A DNA stretch of 22,602 nucleotides from the NCBI RefSeq assembly GCF_000003605.2, contig NW_003120423.1, forward strand, positions 211,519 through 234,120, in the 5' to 3' direction. The notes below the pieces were generated by a model. That model saw only the letters and a list, made by a program, of their open reading frames with translations, was not told where the DNA came from and did no database searches. The position numbers and the translations under genes were made by a program. Of the stretch, positions 19,412 through 22,602 are shown piece by piece; position 1 is the stretch's first letter, and every line of letters begins with the position of its first letter. This DNA is from Saccoglossus kowalevskii. Taxonomy: Eukaryota; Hemichordata; Enteropneusta; Harrimaniidae.

Positions 19412-22400
19412 TCAGCAGTGTAATATCTGGAGTATATTCTGCTGACAACTCCTAATACCCAGTTTTAGGTTTGACAGCACAACATCCGATCAGATGGGGA
19501 TGACATCAGCTGTTGTTCCTGTGTATTATTCATGTCCCAGTGCAGTATATTTCAGTTGGATGAATAATCTTTTGTTGTGTTTCTGGTTAAAATTGACAGA
19601 AGCTGTAATTATAAATCCCTCAGTAATCCGAATAGACCATTTGCAGTATTCTGGTACTCACGATAATCTCTTACGTCAGCGAATTGCACTGTGTCGATTA
19701 ATGTCACACACGGTTACCAGCTTGTGAATACCCAATGACTGTAAATTTGTCTGTATTTTTTCAATATTTTCAAATCAGACGTGAATTTGGTGCAATATTA
19801 ATTAATATAACATATCAGGTGCAGTAACTGTAAAATACTGAATATTAAACACGTATTAACATTTATATACTGTTGTTCATATATGTGACATTTGTATTTT
19901 GGCAACCAGCAATTAGGCATCAACAGATCAGCATTACAACATCGTCTGTATGTTATTATAAACACATTAATATTAAACAACAGCGAACAATACCATTCTT
20001 TGGGTGTGAAGGACTGTTTCTTGATAACCAATCCTTATTGCATGGTGGTTGAAAAACATTCAACATTACGATATTTCATGCATTAGAAACACCAATAAAA
20101 GAGCATTCAAGTGAAAATAAGAATTTTGACTGAAAGTCACCATGAAAGGTATTGCAGTGCTTTTTGTTTTTTGTCAAAAAAGCACTCTTTATTTATTTAT
20201 AAATGTTTTTGTATGTAACAATTTAAGGTTCTTTGAAAAGTATGAATGAGATGCATAGCAGCAGCCTGTGCTCCTAAATCTCTGGTATAGACAACAAAAT
20301 GACCACGTAGAGACATATTTAGAGTTATAAATGACTGCTACAGCTGTGCTGCTTAATAAATAAAACCAAAATCAATAGAGACGACTGGCCAGCTATTCAT
20401 CAATATAGGGGTTTACAATTGCCACCCTGCTTGTCACAAAAGTGCTCGTCTTCTATGTGTTTTATTGTTATGATTTGCGAAGTGTGGCTTTTATTGTCAC
20501 TTTTTGAAAATTACTGCTACTATTTTAATATCTGTTTTTCAGTTATTTCTTTTGTGTAATCCTACTGAAATTTTAAATGAATTCATTGAATGTATGATTT
20601 TATTGAAATTTAAAAAAAAAATATGGGTAGAGGAAATAAATTGACTTTAAAGCTGCCAGCAAAACAGTCACAATGGATTTTAAGTAGTTGCCGACTGGTA
20701 ATATTGCTGTACGTAACATCGATAGGTCAGCATAATGTAAATTTATTGGCCCCTAGTTGAGTGCACTTTGTGTGTGTTATCATCTGGTAATGTCTATTAC
20801 TTAAAATTATTTGTGTTTCGACATAGCAATAACAATGGTTCTTGATTTAAATTGTGTACACTGCTCAAAAACCTTGTCTTTATTCAATAATATTGAATGA
20901 TTTTTATATTAGATCTTTGTCTGATTGTGTGAACCCTCGCAAATGAGCTAAATTAATCCTGTCTAGATATGGAATTAGAAGCATTATTCAACACACTATC
21001 CCTAAGAATGCTGGGTAATTTCATTAGAACAGGTGGATTAATAAACATGGCTGCATTATGACTCTCCATCAATGTGCTTTTGTCTAGGTGCATTAGAGGG
21101 TGATTTGAAAATTCTCCAGTTAATTTTTTGCATATAGAGGATAGATTTATTGTGACTGTGGTATTCATTTTGTTGGCTGCAGATATTAAGGTTGTACAGA
21201 AATCTATTGAAATAGTACCACTACATGTATTGTTGAAACTAATAAAAGAAACCTGTTGAAAGACAATTTGATTTCATACCATTATTCTAGTGTAGTCAAA
21301 GACTTGATTAAAAAATAAAATGTTTTTATACCAGTAGTTTTAACTACTGATTCATTGCCCTGACAGGTTAAATATTTTACTATGTTCCTTTGTATTCATA
21401 TAATATATATTATGTTGGCATGAAAACATGTCCATTTAATTTGATTCTGACCTTCATTTAATATAATTCCCAACGTTCTCACTTCAAATTTTTGAATGCA
21501 AGTATTTTTTTTTTTGTCATTTGATTTGAGTTGGAATGTTGCTTAGCACTATTATTTCAATGCTGAGTCTCTGCATCTATAAAGGCCTGGACTTACTTTA
21601 TTGATAGTGGAAGTAGTTGTATAGGACAACAAAATTATTCTGTAATCTCAGTATCATCATCACAGTTCAATATCTCAGTGTGAAAATGCCACACAGTAGC
21701 TGTAGAAAACTGGTTCAATTGAAATGTTTGGCTATACACCCCATAAGGTCACTTTTTGTTCTGGGTAGTTAGGAGATAATACGCTTGACCAAACAACAAT
21801 TTCTATTATAGTTGCCTGGTCAGCTGTCACACTTGTAACTATCAACAATGTCGGATTTACAGTCATGTTTAGGGCTTCCACAATATGCTGCACTTGTTTA
21901 AAATAGACTACTGCACTGTATTTATTACATAGCAAAAGCAAATCACCTGTTGTGATATGTGGAGAAAGATTGCTATACCAGTTGATTATCATTACTGATG
22001 GCCTGTTTCTGAAATACGTGCATCATAAAATCAAAAATTTGGTGATCTTATGTACTTTGAGCTGGTTATAAGACACTTGACGTTGTGATGTATTTATTGG
22101 CTTGGGTTAGAAGCAATTGTGTCAAGTTGGAGACCAATAAATATATATGTGCATTCCACAGTTTTTGCTTTTTTAGTGATAATATCTTGATTGGTCCAAT
22201 TGTGATCAATTCTCTTTGGTTAAAATTCACATACACTCTTAGATTTTGATTACCAGTAGTCGATTTTTGTCGTCATTCGAAAAGTGAACGTATGAATTTT
22301 ATACACATATGTATAGATCAATGTGAAACTGTATCTATTTGATTTAAAATTAAAAAAAGAAATTATAGTAAAGTTCTTTAAACTGTTTATCAAAGAGCCA

Positions 22401-22550
22401 TCGTCATTGCTCCGCATCGTGTTTGATATGGTACCCATAGCAACGTACATAACATGTGTAAATACATAATTTGTTTACATGAAACTCTATGCAGTGACCA
22501 CCGCCCTTAAAGATTCATATCAATAATAATATGAACTTTTTCATCACATT
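19412..22550 (+). other. CDKL5 intron 3, distal part
   Basis: AT-rich, CpG-poor DNA. A hairpin-forming AGTGCTTTTTG/CAAAAAAGCACT lies at 20156-20186. Minus-strand frames at 20953-21168 and 21732-21992 have no recognisable domains, splice sites or good start contexts. I found no CDKL5 exon and no RNA gene. Confidence 0.65.
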
Positions 22551-22602
22551 TTTAGCTCCGCTGTCGACTTTGTCGAGCGGAGCTTATCATACGAGTGATT
22601 GT
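22551..22602 (+). mobile_element. 5' end of a second hairpin-headed dispersed repeat (cut by window edge)
   Basis: TTTAGCTCCG starts a near-perfect stem-loop: left arm AGCTCCGCTGTCGAC (22554-22568), loop TTT, right arm GTCGAGCGGAGCT (22572-22584), with two unpaired bases. The head resembles that of the composite repeat at 14501 in the T-run, AGCTCC/GGAGC stem, TAT after the stem and same orientation. That suggests one family. The body lies outside the window. Confidence 0.55.

Noticed and set aside
21732-21992. 86-codon minus-strand frame near the right end
   Set aside because: A chance-length frame in AT-rich intron with no domain, poor context and no neighbouring exons.

Overview
The window is animal nuclear DNA. 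It is AT-rich and sparse in genes, with spliced genes, long introns, tandem and interspersed repeats, and a tRNA-derived SINE-like fragment. The only gene I recognise with confidence is the 5' end of a CDKL5 (cyclin-dependent kinase-like 5) orthologue on the plus strand. CpG is distributed unevenly: dense in the intergenic and promoter DNA, strongly depleted through most of the CDKL5 intron. Mosaic gene-body methylation of this kind is typical of invertebrates, so a marine invertebrate (for example a mollusc or invertebrate deuterostome) is the best guess. I cannot name the species from sequence alone.

Layout. (1) 101-1929, minus strand: a gene of unknown identity, modelled as a tiny first coding exon (1929-1905), a 755-bp intron and one long exon (from 1149 leftwards). 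It may continue past the left edge, because a good splice donor overlaps the apparent stop. (2) About 1930-5700: the shared 5' intergenic space. It holds a CTCF-like motif near 3500 and a striking 32-copy, CpG-dense 33/30-bp minisatellite (about 3850-4886). (3) About 5700-6195: CpG-rich presumptive CDKL5 promoter and leader, with two upstream ORFs, the second overlapping the main start as TAATG. (4) 6196-6232, 6615-6649 and 8552-8597: the first three coding exons of CDKL5, encoding 39 residues plus one base. They include the Gly-rich loop and the catalytic VAIKK lysine. (5) 8598 to the window end: one CDKL5 intron of more than 14 kb; I found no further CDKL5 exon. It carries a composite dispersed repeat (about 14500-15600), a CpG-retaining island with overlapping minus-strand open frames (about 15890-16610), a YY1-like site near 16960, the SINE-like fragment with C(16) and CA runs (19311-19411), and the start of a second hairpin-headed repeat copy at the right edge.

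The two genes are divergent, with start codons about 4.3 kb apart, and need not share a function. CDKL5 is a CMGC serine/threonine kinase. Most other open frames in the intron look like chance. The best candidates for something undescribed are the CpG-dense minisatellite between the divergent promoters, the CpG-retaining island inside the CpG-poor intron, and the W-P-x-L motif protein at the left edge.
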